This document shows positions 1 to 11,600 of a stretch of DNA of 64,000 bases, piece by piece (within the stretch, counting starts at the first letter, position 1; every line of letters begins with the position of its first letter). The DNA is from Ophioceras dolichostomum. Lineage: Eukaryota > Ascomycota > Sordariomycetes > Magnaporthales > Ophioceraceae. Location: contig PYST01000047.1 in assembly GCA_003049485.1 (NCBI GenBank), positions 1 through 64,000 on the forward strand, given 5' to 3'. The notes under the pieces are model-generated. The model did not search any database and was not told the DNA's origin. It worked only from the letters and a program-made list of their open reading frames with translations. A program made the translations under genes and the position numbers.

Positions 1-2255
1 TTCATTTGCATTGACCCCTGATTTTTGATGTGGCGCACAGACTATGCACCGTTTCTAGGGCTGCACCGGTTCTAGGGTGGCCACGTTAACTGGCTACACA
101 AAATGCTGGGAGATAACAGAAAGGACGGGTATGTCCGGCCCGCGGGAGGGCGTCACCGCATGTCGAACCTGTGCGACTACCCGCGCTCCAGCGTTTTTGT
201 ATCACCACCCAGAGATGTGTTGCTCCTGCGTAAGCTTTGGAGGGAAGGGAAAATGGATGGTGCGACTGCTAGGGCTTGCAGCCATATCTACCCGGATAGC
301 TACCTGTACCTACCAAAGCAGGTGTATTCAGAGGCCTTGCCCTGGCGATAGTACAGGACTACCTATGTCAACAGCGTGGAGGTGAAAGCTACGGCAATCC
401 CACCCCATCGGTGGGTAGGTACCGACGTCACCCAGAAAAAGGAGAAACTCGACAAGTGTATGTCGTACCCCTCTCCCGTCAAGACTCTCAGGGCGATCGA
501 TGCAAGACCGTGCGTTGGCAGTTCCGAGATATTCATGAGACAGTTCAGTCGGAGTGGGGCGGTCTGAAGGCTGCCTTTCCAACCTCTATAGGCCAGCCTG
601 CCTCCTGCCGAGCGTCGACCGAAGCAGCCAGGCTAACATCGTCCACTTCTTTGATCTTGGTGGGCGTTACTAGACGGGTTTTATCATCTGTTGCTGCGCT
701 CGTGTCTGGCCTTGTGTGAGTCTAGGCCGCCTAGAATGCGGAATTTCGCTCTGAGTTCTGTAGTTGGGAAGAAAGAAGTCTAGAGGTCGTGTCGGCTTGC
801 TTCACCCGGAGAGATGAGATTAGACGTGCGCCGACCATCAACAGATCCGGCCCCGCCGCACCGGACCGTTGTTCCGCATCCCGTCATGTAATTTTCGCCA
901 TCCCTCTAGCATTAGGCGTGCTATGTCGAGGTTGTGCCATTTGTTAGGTACCTACTGGATACTGTCGGGCTGGGACCACAGCAGAGAGATTTGATGAGCT
1001 TTACCGAACGCGTACATGGGCGGGCACTACAGTACCTAGGGACGCCCTACTTCTTCCCACATGTCGGATACACAACCGTTCTGCTTTAATTAGATGGGCA
1101 GTGGCAAAAGTGAAAGGCGACGGCAAAGCCCCTCCTATCCTGTCTTGGTAGGTACTTAGGATTCACGCGTAGAGGCGCTCCTCCCGCGTACCGACAACCA
1201 CTAGACCCACGCTAGATGTTCATATTCATGCGACTTAACATTCTCGAACGCTTGGCTATCTGGTTCACTACTGATCGTCTGATTGTGCGGTGTCTAGCCT
1301 CCTTGCTTCGGCTGTGACGAAATCGCGGTCGCGGTCTGGGGGGCTTGTGTGTGTGGTCCTACCATTCTGGGTTAATGAACATGAACGTCTTGCCCTCAAA
1401 ATTGGTCCTCCTAGTTCACAATAAAGGTGTCATACTCAGACCCTCTCCGACGTGCTTGCTGGGCTGTTGTTTCCCTTCCTCCTTTCTCCATCCCTCTCAC
1501 CCTAGCAGGTTCGCTGTAAAGTGGCGGCGGGGCTCCTACGCGGCGTGAGATTTCGGCGGCTCGGCGGCTGGAGGAGCCAGCCAAGCCTACATGGATTAGT
1601 TTCTTCCCTCAGCGGTCTTTCCCCGAGGCTCCATGTTTTGATATTCGCCAGCACGCGGGCAGGGTAACCACTCCGACCGTCTCGTCTTCGTCCCGTCTTT
1701 CGGCGTTGGCTTCTTCCCGAGCTTCGCCTGGGTTGGTGGGTCGTCGCCTTCTATGTAAGCTTCCTACACGTTTTCCTCTTCTTTATCATATCTGTCTCTT
1801 GTACATACGCTCCATACGCGCGATCGGCAATGGCTTTGGGAACAATGGATCAACGCTAACGTGGAGCCGGCATGGAACGGCGCCTTCGTATCTTCGGGAT
1901 TGGATATGACAACTCCCGCTCTGGGAATATATACCAGTCTCCGTTGCGGAATCAAGCAGGGAGGACCCGGGGACTAGATATTGACTGGACCTGCAGTTTA
2001 GTCGAGCATTCTCTAGCCTGGCTCATCGGGCCGTTGAGACCGTTTTCTCGTTGACAAAGGCTCTGTGTCAGCTAGAATGATGGATTGGTTAGTAAATACG
2101 AAGTACGATGGCCCCGCTGTCCTCCGCGGACGAAACCTAGCAGCACGTCGGAAGAAGTCTTTATATGATGCCTGATGTACGGTGGCCGTGTTGTGCTCAT
2201 CACGCTGTCCTCCGCCGTGTTTCTTCTCGCTGCTTCATTATCCAAAGTGCCCAGT
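1..2255. other. Intergenic, no gene recognised
   Basis: Short open frames occur here on both strands, but none shows a recognisable domain, a long uninterrupted frame or a convincing splice pattern. The stretch carries scattered TAGGTA/TACCTA motifs (for example near 949, 1035 and 1147). Its right end should hold the promoter and 5' leader of the membrane-protein gene starting near 2256. Confidence 0.6.
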
Positions 2256-3119
2256 ATGGCTTCATCGTCCGTCTTTCTCTCGAAGGCCGCGAGTCTCTAC
2301 GACGACTCGCGGTCGTTCGCACGCGACAACTGGCAGCTGCTCGAGTTTATCTACACCGTCGCCATGTACGCCGTCCCCCTTTTCAACAGGGCCATCATGT
2401 TCCGAAACGGCAAAAAGGCGCGGCGGATGAGCTACAACTACCCCTTGCTCGTCGCGCACATCATCGCCCAAACCGCCGAGGTCTTCCGCTACCAGTACCT
2501 CAATCTCCGCCTCGCGATGACCACCAAGAGCGGGGGTGGAGGAGAAAGAGTCCTCACGGCAACCGCGTTCGATCTTGCACTGAACCTCTTCAACGGTGCG
2601 AGCGCTCTCCTGCTGGGCCGGAACACTATCCGCGGCCCCTTGCCGCTCTCCCGCGGCGCGTTCCAGGCTGCTGTCATTCTGCGCGCGGAGGCCGGCGTGC
2701 TCGCCTACGTCCTACAGGACCCGATGTGGCACAACGCCAGTATCAAAGGCATCAATGCTTTCGTTTACGCGCGGTGGCTCTTCGCTTTATACCCATTATC
2801 TGGAGTCTTCGATCCGCTGAAGCGGCCTCCTCCTCCTCCTGCTGCTGCTGCTGCCATTCCTCCGGCCACCTCCGAGCCGACGACTACTACTACTACTTCC
2901 GAGTCCACTGCTGCCGCGGCACCGCCACCACCAGAGTGTACTGAACCCCGACCCACCAGGATGTACTATATGGCCATACACAACGCTTCCATCATCACCA
3001 GCTTCGTGTTCGGTATTTACGAAGGAGGGTTTCCCAGCGGTCCTGTGGTGCTGGTCTTCACGTTCTTGGGCGTGGTCGTGTTCAATAAATGGACTTCGAG
3101 TTTGATAGAGAAGAAGTGA
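2256..3119 (+). CDS. Multi-pass membrane protein of unknown function
   Basis: Single-exon gene of 287 residues. I do not recognise the family. Several hydrophobic segments are visible: one around LLEFIYTVAMYAVPLF, one around LALNLFNGASALLLG, one around AAVILRAEAGVLAYVL, one around VYARWLFALYPLSG, and a C-terminal pair around ITSFVFGIYEGG and VVLVFTFLGVVVF. Between the fourth and fifth lies a low-complexity loop rich in Pro, Ala and Thr, coded by triplet-repeat-like DNA at about 2826-2930. I chose the ATG at 2256 because it has A at -3 and G at +4. An in-frame ATG at 2175 would add 27 hydrophobic residues that could be a further membrane segment, but its context is poor. Probably an integral membrane protein; role unknown. 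Confidence 0.6.
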   Translation: MASSSVFLSKAASLYDDSRSFARDNWQLLEFIYTVAMYAVPLFNRAIMFRNGKKARRMSYNYPLLVAHIIAQTAEVFRYQYLNLRLAMTTKSGGGGERVLTATAFDLALNLFNGASALLLGRNTIRGPLPLSRGAFQAAVILRAEAGVLAYVLQDPMWHNASIKGINAFVYARWLFALYPLSGVFDPLKRPPPPPAAAAAIPPATSEPTTTTTTSESTAAAAPPPPECTEPRPTRMYYMAIHNASIITSFVFGIYEGGFPSGPVVLVFTFLGVVVFNKWTSSLIEKK

Positions 3120-4065
3120 GTTCCAAAGAAGTTGATGAACAAACACTCCTTCCCCTTGCTCCCTCCCATCCCCCTTCCTTCCATCAATGCATTCCTTCGC
3201 GTACGAAAAACGATTAATAACCAAAAACTCTTGGTTGTGTTTTTTTTTCAACAACAGTGGCACCGAGACCAGTCTTTTCCTGAGATCCTGCTTGTACTGG
3301 GGGTTCGTAGAGGTGGACACGGTCCTGGCATCCGACAAGGCAAAGAAAGAGCGACTGAACCCGCCATCGCCAATCAAAGCCGAAAATGGGTGGGAAAAGA
3401 GGAACGGCGGGAATGGGGAGAGGGCATAACAGAAACAAAATGATACCGAATAAAATGAGAAGGCCGGCCACCTTCGGTTCCCATTGTGGTTTCGAATCTT
3501 GCCGGGTACCTGGATTTTTCGGAGTGCCGTCGGAGCTCTTTACCCCATTGCATACCAGGTAGACAGACGTGCAGCTCGGATCGGGCGGTCGGTCGGGTTG
3601 GATGATTGATGATTGTCGTCTGGCCGGGTCGGCAACATGGACCCTGCGTCATGTACCAGGAGTCATGTATCACTCAGGAAGGCCTCCGCGAATTGGACAA
3701 GCACTCTCGCGGCACAGATACGAATTCGTGAACGAAGTGGAAGGGGGCATTGAGCGTTCTATACAGCCACGCAGCAGCGCGGGGAAATTTTAGAACTGCC
3801 GGCATACGGAATTGGATCGGGACGATTCCTCCTCCAGCCTTTCGCGGGGTAATGGAAAAGGGGGTAAAGCTGCAGTGGCTTTCTATGGATCAGTCCGATC
3901 TCTTTCAGATGATCTTAATAAACAAAGATTTAAAAGCCGCCTGCTCCCTGAAATCGTTACCACGTAGTTCCTCCATATCTGGGTAGCTCTCGTTCGAGGT
4001 CGCCTGCTATTCGTCGGCTGCTGCTATTCTGACTGGTCTCGATAGCGAACTGTCAGCCATCGACC
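3120..4065. other. Intergenic, upstream of the flavoenzyme gene
   Basis: No gene recognised. An A/T-rich stretch at about 3913-3936 (AATAAACAAAGATTTAAAAG) lies 130-150 bp before the next start codon and is a plausible core-promoter region. No other feature stands out. Confidence 0.45.
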
Positions 4066-6612
4066 ATGGGCGACTCAACCATTCCAACTCTCCCCGAGAT
4101 TCACTCGGGCGTGCCAAAGTTTCTCCTCGAGAAGGCGCAGATCTCTAAGGCGGGAATCCAGAGAATCACCACAAAGGGTGACAACCAGAGAGAGCGCCTG
4201 CCAGTTGTGCCTCAGGGGATCGAGCGGGATGCGTTCTTCGAGGCGATCGGTGAACTTCGGCAGCAGTTGGGCGAGCAGAATGTTGAGATCAACGACAAGC
4301 CGCTGGTTGATGGATGGTAAGGCACTTTGATTAAAGGACTAAGGGAGAAAGGAGGAGACGATGTTGCGAGTGGATGCTAATGCCGCCGCAGGTACATCGA
4401 GCGTGAGCAAGCCAAGCACACTTAGCTGCCCAACCAGATAGCCACCTAGTTGTAGAGACCTGGGTACCCAGTCAGGTGCCGAACTCGTCCACAGAAGCTG
4501 CAAACACTAACTGCGCCAACGCAGACCCCAACACGCACGATGCGATGACGATCCTGGACGAGGAGGAGCTCGTCGCTTCTGCCGTGGTCTATCCTAGCAG
4601 CACCGAAGAAGTCCAGCAGGTGGTCCTCTGGGCAAACAAGCACCTCATCCCCATCTTCCCCATCTCGATGGGGAGAAACTGTAAGCACCATATAACCCAT
4701 CATAAGAGGAAACCTACAGCACCTAACCCTGCAAACAGTGGGATACGGCGGTGCGGCGCCCCGGGTCCGAGGATCGGTCGTGATAGACCTCGGCCGGCGG
4801 ATGCAGAAGATCCTGGACATCAACCCGGAGGACTACACGTGTCTCGTGGAGCCGGGAGTGTCGTTCTACGCGCTATACGAGGCGCTGCGTGACCGAGGCT
4901 ACGACCATATGTGGATTGACACGCCTGATCTCGGCGGCGGGTATGTGGTCTCTCCAACTCGCTACCTACCTACCCAGATGCCTGGAACCTACTTCAGGGG
5001 ACCGTCACTTACGATCGAAACAACAACCTAGTTCGGTGATCGGAAACACCCTCGATCGAGGAGTGGGATACACCCCTTACGGCGACCACTGGGCCTGCCA
5101 CTCGGGCCTGGAGGTGGTGCTCCCGACCGGCGAGGTGGTCCGGACCGGCATGGGCGCTCTCCCTGGAAACAACACTTGGCAGACGTTCCCGTACGGATTC
5201 GGGCCCTACCTCGAGTAAGCACGTCCCCTCGCCTGCCTTCACCTGTATTTCCTGTAGCTCTGGGACTTAAGAGAGACGCTCACCCCTTTTTCTTGTATAC
5301 AGTGGTATATTCTCACAATCCAACTTCGGCATCGTGACGAAGATGGGCATGACTCTGATGCCGAATCCGGGTGGCCATGAGAGTTTTGTGAGTACCTTCT
5401 CCGCTCTAGACCACCGGTGAGCCAGCGGCCACGCAGTAAGGAGTAGGTAGCCGGTGCTGAGACCACATGGAAAAGATGTACGTCTTCTCCAAGGAGGAAG
5501 ACATAGCGCCACTCGTAAGTTTTCAACCTCCATCGAACTCTGAGCCTCTCACGTCCTTCGCTAACATCGAGCTACACCCACTCACAAAAGATCGACATCA
5601 TCCGCCCCCTCCGCATCGGGAACGTGCTCGAGAACGTAGCACAAGTCCGCCACGTCACGCAGTCCCTCGCGGCGCGGGGAGTCCCTCGGACCGATTTCTT
5701 CACGGGCGACGGTCCGCTCCCCATGGAGGTGGTGCACGCCGCGGCGGCCAAGGCGGCCGCGGGCGACTACACGTGGGTGTACTACGGGACCGCCTACGGG
5801 CCGCCCGAGGTGCGCGCGCACAAGCTAGCCGTCGTCGACAAGGCGTTCCTGTCCATCCCTGGGGCGCGCCGCGTCGACCCCGCCAAGCTGCCGCCGGAGG
5901 ACTACTACTTCGCGAGGGACAGGGTCGCGGCGGGGGTGCCTGATATTCAGGAGCTTAACTGGACGCGATGGTGCGTTTCCCTTCTTCTGTCGCAACTATC
6001 CATCCAGTAATGATAGGAACAAAAGACAAGAAGGAAAAAGGAATCGATGCTGACCTCAGCACTTCTCTTCGAGCTGCATGCAGGGTCCCCAACGGCGCCC
6101 ACGTAGCCTTCTCCCCCGTGAGTCCCATCCGCGGGCTCGACGCCGCCAAGCTCCTGCGGCTGGCGCGCAAGCGGCACGACGAGTTCGGAATCGACCTGTT
6201 CCCGGCCTTCTGCGTGGGGCTGCGCGAAATGCACCTGATCGTCGAGCTGGTGTTCGACCGCGCCTCCCCGAAAAGCCGAGCCGCGTCCCTGTCGTGCCTG
6301 AGAGCGATGGTCGACGACGCGGCGAGGGAAGGGTACGGGGAGTACCGCACGCACCTGGTGGCCATGGACCAGGTGGCGGGGACGTACAGCTGGGGAGGGG
6401 GGGCGCTGGGGAAGCTGAATGAGAAGTTGAAGGACGCGCTGGATCCTAACGGGATACTCGCGCCGGGGAGGTGTGGGGTCTGGCCGAGGAGGTATAGGGG
6501 GAGAGGTTGGGAGATGGGGATTGGGATGAGGACGGCGAAGGGGGAGCGGGAGGAGACGTCGGAGGGGGATGGGGTTGGTGGTGGTGGTGATGGTGAGAGT
6601 CAGGGGCAGTAG
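4066..6612 (+). CDS. Vanillyl-alcohol-oxidase-type FAD-linked oxidoreductase
   Basis: About 621 residues from nine exons: 4066-4316, 4392-4402, 4495-4680, 4739-4940, 5032-5214, 5303-5387, 5476-5514, 5591-5970 and 6084-6612. The product follows Penicillium vanillyl alcohol oxidase (VAO, 560 aa, from memory) nearly end to end. It has an N-terminal PP-loop FAD-binding half, and the cap domain begins after the VVLPTGE region. Equivalents of VAO active-site residues are visible: Tyr108 (GYGGAAPRV, Y152), Asp170 (PDLGGGSV, D213), Tyr187 (GYTPYGDHW, Y230), the FAD-linking His422 (PNGAH, H452) and Tyr503-Arg504 (EYRTH, Y533-R534). VAO His467 is replaced by Leu (REMHL). These enzymes oxidise 4-alkyl or 4-hydroxymethyl phenols using covalent FAD; the substrate here is unknown. 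The C-terminus has a Gly/Glu-rich extension beyond VAO's end. The acceptor of exon 7 (5474-5475) is weak. Confidence 0.88.
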
Positions 6613-8409
6613 GTAGGTAGGTAGCCATGCAGCCGTGTATGCAAGGCGGAGAAAAAGATGAAACGGGGATGCATGCATTCATTCGTGATGATATCTCGAA
6701 AACAGAATTCGTATTTAGGGAGAAATCTATGCCGAAACTTGCTTGATGGATCTTGTTTTTTTTTCTTCTCCATTTTCAGGTCCAACCTGTAGCGTGTCTG
6801 GTGATGGTCTCCAGGGATGCTTGGTGTAAGGGATGGCCGGGCCTGGACACGAGGCAGTGCCTCATCACCATAATCGATCACCCATCGCCACTCATCGAGA
6901 AGAGAGCCCAGCGCAGGAGGAGAAGGGACGACGGATCACCGGGGGAGGGGGGATCGGCAATGAACATCACCTAAAACTGTCAAAAAGCATCCACCAGCAT
7001 CAACGACTTGCCGACCCTCCACTACCTGTAGATCCCGATCCGATGACTCTTTCATGCTTTCATCATTTCACCGTTTCCGGCCTACTGGCACCCCCCTGGT
7101 AGAGTTCGCTCGCAGCCAGGGAGTTTTTACGCTACTGTACCTCAGCTCGTGTTTTCAGCCCGCCACATGCCGCCTAGAGCCAATCAAATGGGAAGCCACC
7201 ATCCCGGCGAAGCCATTACCAAGAGCTGGAGACCTCCCACACTTTCTTCCCTGGCGGTGCGCTACGCGAGCCTGCAGGTCGAGCATGCGAATCCACGTCC
7301 GTCCTCGTGCAGCATTTCCGGATTTTGTTCCTGTTCTCTACGATTTTCCTCTCTTCTCCCTCTTCCCGTATTTGTTTCATGTGTCTCGTGCCGTGCGGTG
7401 GGCTGCAGCTTGTCTCTTCGTGTAAGTGGAGGGTATCAGCACCCCACCCCCACTACACCACCACCTATGCTTCTGCTGCTGGTGCCAATGATCTGTTTCT
7501 CTCTCCAGCTCAGCGACGGCTGATGATGGCTATGATAACGGACAACCTGCTTGCCGGCCAGCCAGCTCAGTCGTCTTGTTATCTTTTTACTTTTCTTGAT
7601 GTCTGGCAATATGCTCAGCAGCAACAGCTTTTTTGACCAAAGCTTTGCATGATGTGGAAACCGAGCACACAGACGAAGGATTCATCGACGTCCGAGTACC
7701 ACAGCATACGGACAGCCCTAGACCCGCAAGCCCGCTGCACCAGATCGGATGGTGTTAAAATAGAAAATACCTAGACATACTGAGATTCACGCACCACGAT
7801 CCTTTCCTTCCCCAGAAAACGCCTAGCTGCCAGTTTCGGTCTGGGTGGCAGACGAGTGGCATGCTCTCAAAACACGGCGGAAGCCGGCCGAGGTTACCGA
7901 CAGATGGCCTTTCAACTGCCTGTCGGGATGTGGAGAGGCGCAAGGAGACTGACAGCAAGCTTGCAAGACAAAAGAGAAGAGGGAGGCGGAGCACACGGAG
8001 CACACGTATAACTCGCTGAAGCCCGGATACAAAAAGATAGCGGCACGCCACGGCCTCCCACTTACACGTCACACCACCAGGCCTGCTCACCTCCACCGCA
8101 TGTCTTCAAAGCCATGTCTTCCCTGCTTCTTCAGCCGCCAATGCTGGTGCATTGAGCGCATCAGCTCTACGATTGACTACCAACCTAGCTTACAGACCGA
8201 GCGACAATCATGCCATGCAATCCACCTTAAAAGGTGCCGTTCGTTAAAATACACTCCCGTCACTCGCTACCGCCCAACTTACAGACTACATTATCATACC
8301 TGCATACCTAGTCTCGATACCCCAACCGTGCTTCTCTTCAAATCATATTCTCGTTCGTTCGCTTGCCTGTTCGTTTATTCATTCGCTCTCTTCATCTGCG
8401 ACCGCAACC
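6613..8409. other. Intergenic, no gene recognised
   Basis: Begins with a TAGG run just after the flavoenzyme stop (6610-6624). Short open frames exist on both strands, but none has domain-like sequence. The right end (about 8330-8409) is a pyrimidine-rich leader ahead of the next start codon. Confidence 0.5.
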
Positions 8410-9495
8410 ATGCACGGTCGCATTACTGCCGCCGGCGCTGTGGTCCTTGCTAAAGCAGTGGCATCATCATCAGCTCTCATTTCCACGAGGGGAGAGGAGG
8501 GCGACAGCGCAATTTGCTCAACAAACCGCAACACTCTCATCGCCGCATCAACAATCCTAGGGGTGACCAACGTCGTGACACTCGTCGTCCTGTTCTACGT
8601 CCTCTTCAGACACCACGATCACAGGAGAAGGAGGAGGAGGAGAACTTCTTCTTCTGGGTATCCATACCGCCTCACACCATCGTCACAACGACACAGTATC
8701 GACCCATACTTCCATAACCACCAACAAAGAGCGCGCTGGCGCTGGCGCAGATCCTGGCCCTGGCTACACCGCTCCCCAGAACAGCCAGACCTGCCCTTCT
8801 CCCGCTCGTTCTCTCGCGCCTCCGCAGAAGAAGCGGAGCTCCAGCGCCGCGAGATCATCAACAAGTCGCTGCAGAGCCGCACGTCCGTCAACAACATCCA
8901 CGGCGTCAGCCCGGCTACACCCATCCCTCCAACGCCTAGTATACCAGCCTTGCCACCTACAGTACCACCAATCACCCCGACATCCCCGCTCTCTAGGTCC
9001 GTAAGCGGGCCCGACAACCACCACGTCGACAACAACAGTAGTATTACTACCACTACCACTACTAGTACAGCAACGGCGGCGGCGGGAACAAGGACATCGA
9101 TGCTCAGCAGTGGCGGTAGCGACGACGACGTCCTCCAACAAGCGCAGGCCCGCGCGCGCGTCGATCATATGTGGCAGCTTCTCAACACGCGCGGCCACAC
9201 CCGAATGTCACCGACGACGACGAGGACTTCGCCGTACGGCGACGGAGACAGGGAAGAAGAAGAAGAAGAAGAAGGAGAAGAAGAAGAGCCGTCGCGTCCG
9301 CCGACTGTGAGGCTTAAGACGCCGCCGCTGCTTTCGCACCCTGCCTTCAGGGGGTGGGACTATGGCAGTTCTGGGAGTGGGAGTGGGAGCAACTTCGGTG
9401 TGGGGGAGAGGCACTTATACCATGGACATGGGCGGGAGCCGAAGCATTCTAGCTTGCCTACGGAGTTGACTAGGGTAAGGCCTATGCCTTTGTGA
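8410..9495 (+). CDS. Single-pass membrane protein with long disordered tail, unknown function
   Basis: Single exon, 361 residues, start in a good context (AACCATGC). One hydrophobic segment lies at about residues 43-66 (core VTNVVTLVVLFYVLF). It is followed at once by a His/Arg-rich basic cluster (HHDHRRRRRRR), the usual stop-transfer pattern, so the N-terminus probably faces the lumen or outside and the tail the cytosol. The rest is low complexity: Ser/Thr/Pro-rich stretches with many PxxP-like motifs, Thr repeats, and an acidic Glu run coded by GAA/GAG repeats (about 9257-9290). No catalytic domain is visible. This may be a lineage-restricted fungal protein. A spurious long ORF is possible but less likely given the membrane-anchor pattern and the codon composition. 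Confidence 0.5.
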   Translation: MHGRITAAGAVVLAKAVASSSALISTRGEEGDSAICSTNRNTLIAASTILGVTNVVTLVVLFYVLFRHHDHRRRRRRRTSSSGYPYRLTPSSQRHSIDPYFHNHQQRARWRWRRSWPWLHRSPEQPDLPFSRSFSRASAEEAELQRREIINKSLQSRTSVNNIHGVSPATPIPPTPSIPALPPTVPPITPTSPLSRSVSGPDNHHVDNNSSITTTTTTSTATAAAGTRTSMLSSGGSDDDVLQQAQARARVDHMWQLLNTRGHTRMSPTTTRTSPYGDGDREEEEEEEGEEEEPSRPPTVRLKTPPLLSHPAFRGWDYGSSGSGSGSNFGVGERHLYHGHGREPKHSSLPTELTRVRPMPL

Positions 9496-10642
9496 TAAAG
9501 GGGCTACATATCTGTACGATAAGAGTGCCAAGTGAGTGTGTGTGTACGAGGGGAGGGGATGGGAGACGAGGAGGAGTAGTGAGTTCAGGTGGCTCCTGTG
9601 TTGGGTGGACAGTAGAGGGACTTATGAGGTTATGATGTGATGATACCAGTAGCGTCCTCTGGATTGCTTTTCTACTTTGCTTGATCCTTTTTTCTTTTCG
9701 TGTATTGTGAATTCACGTTTAGCTACTCGGACCTCGGAAGGTTCTGAAGGGAAGAGTACGAGTTGGTGTTGGAAGAGAAGCCACACCAGCATGGAATTAC
9801 CAGCAGCTAGTAGATCTCGGGCTGTTTGAGGGAATACTAAAGGTATTCATGATAGACTACTAATTCTATGTTCGAAGTACTACTGGTGCCCAGCTTACAG
9901 ACTCGCGTTATCAGTTGATGTTAAATTCGGCACATGTGATAGTGGTACTAAAAGGGCAGCAGCAATGTAACTCGAAGCCCACTTGAACTCCCTACTAGTA
10001 GTATTACTCTTATATGGAAGTCTGTCGCTAGATGGTGCTACTTAACTCGCTGAGATAATATCTGCAAACGTCTGCACCAGAATCCCAAACATCTTTCGAA
10101 ATCTTTTGTTGGTGGCATTTATTTATTTAAATATGCCAAAAAAAATATCATTAAAAGAAACAGGCACCTTTCACTGCCCCTACGGTTGTTGGGAAGAGCC
10201 TACGAGGAAGCATGCCATTGCTGACAGAGGTTTCGAGAGGTTCTGGTGTCATACGATCATACTGGGAGAAACTAGTAGCATAGACTCATCTTTTATGTCG
10301 TTGTTCATGTGAAAGCGCCTGGGTTTGACTCAAAACGCCCCAAGTGTACGTCCCAACTGCATTTCGGGGTTACGTTGGTGAAATCTGAAAGGCAGTTGTG
10401 AGTTACCATGAAATCCAGTGACGCTCAGAGATTAGTGGTATTACTGTTTGCTTAAAGATCCCTTGACCCCCATCCACTAATTTTCCTCTCATCAGATATC
10501 ATCATCCTGAGTACCAGCTTCGCTCACTTTCCAGAACCTTTCTCCTCGTCAACGCGTCCAAGCCCTTAGAGCCTCACCCATTTAGCCTCCTTAATCGCTA
10601 GTCGAGATCTCAAACTCCCTCCTATCAGCTCCGTGGCAGTAC
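9496..10642. other. Intergenic, convergent gap
   Basis: Lies between the ends of convergent genes. No coding feature recognised; it is more A/T-rich than its surroundings between about 9840 and 10160. Nothing else stands out. Confidence 0.5.
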
Positions 10643-11600
10643 CTAGGTATACTGCCACGCAGACGGATACGAATCAAGCACAGTGACCTTCAAATTCACC
10701 CCGTAGCACGCACCCAGATTCGGCGCATTCGTATTGTTCCTCGCGACTAGGTTCCACCTCCCGCCTCCCGCCGGCGACGTAGGCGGGCACGCCATCCAGC
10801 CCGTCGCGCCGGGGTTCAGGTTGACCCAGCCGCCGCCCTGGAACGCGACGATCCCTCCCAGCGTGCTCCCGGGCGGGATATAGGCGGAATGGGCGGTCGT
10901 GTACCCGACGTTCCAATACGGGTCCAGATACCACGCCTGTCCGCCGGGAACCATGACGTTCATGCCGCCTGGGTGCACGAAGCCCGTCACGTTCCCGAAG
11001 GTCCTGCACAGGTCCTCGCCCACGACCTCGGCGGGGCAGTAGGAGGCGCAGGCGGGGGGTCCGATGAAGATGTGGTTGCCGCAGGCGACGAGCGGGGCGT
11101 TGTTGATCACGGCCTGTTGCGGGTTGGAGACGCTCAGGGAGAAGGCGGTGCCGGCGGGGAGTTGCGGGAGGAGCTGGAGGGTCACGGAGTTGACGCATGT
11201 GTACATGAAGCGGGAGTAGCAGGCGCCGTTGCAGTAGGAGAGCGGCTCGCCGTTGATGACGGGGCAGAGGAAGTTGCCGGGGTGGCAGATGTACTGGTAC
11301 GGGGGAAGCGGGTTAGCATGGAAGGAAGGAAGGAAGGAGCTGCACAGGGTAGGGACAGAACAGTTGTGGTCTTTTTTTTTGCTTGAGGGTTGGTGTGTAA
11401 GGGTGGTCGCGTGGTCTAGCTGGTGGTGGCGGGACAGATGATGGTGATGGAGGCCGTACACGTTATCCGACCTCCTTCCTTTGGGTGAGGGCACTTACGT
11501 AGTTTGGATCGTAGATTGCGTCGCCGCAGCTCTCCGCCCGCGCTGTGGAAGCGAAGAGGCCGAGCAGGCCCGTGGCCAGGAGCGCGAAAGATTTGGTCAT
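10643..11600 (-). CDS. Secreted protein with N-terminal CBM52-like carbohydrate-binding domain
   Basis: Two exons: 11600-11499 and 11293-10643, with a 205-bp intron (GTAAGT...CAG), giving 250 residues. Exon 1 encodes a clear signal peptide (hydrophobic LLATGLLGLFAS core, likely cleavage after ARA). The mature protein begins with a Cys-rich module, CGDAIYDPNYY-x-C-HPGNFLCP followed by YCNGACYS and FMYTCV. This matches fungal carbohydrate-binding family 52 domains (Pfam Carb_bind type), found for example in yeast septum beta-glucanases. The remaining ~170 residues have paired cysteines and Gly-rich strands (YIPPGSTLGG, GGGWVNLNPG) and no recognised catalytic motif. It is probably exported and binds a cell-wall glucan; no enzymatic role can be claimed. 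The join restores a continuous Cys-spaced module across the intron, which supports the model. Confidence 0.78.

Noticed and set aside
2796..3377. 193-codon minus-strand open frame
   Set aside because: Antisense to the membrane-protein gene, with its length driven by triplet-repeat-like DNA.
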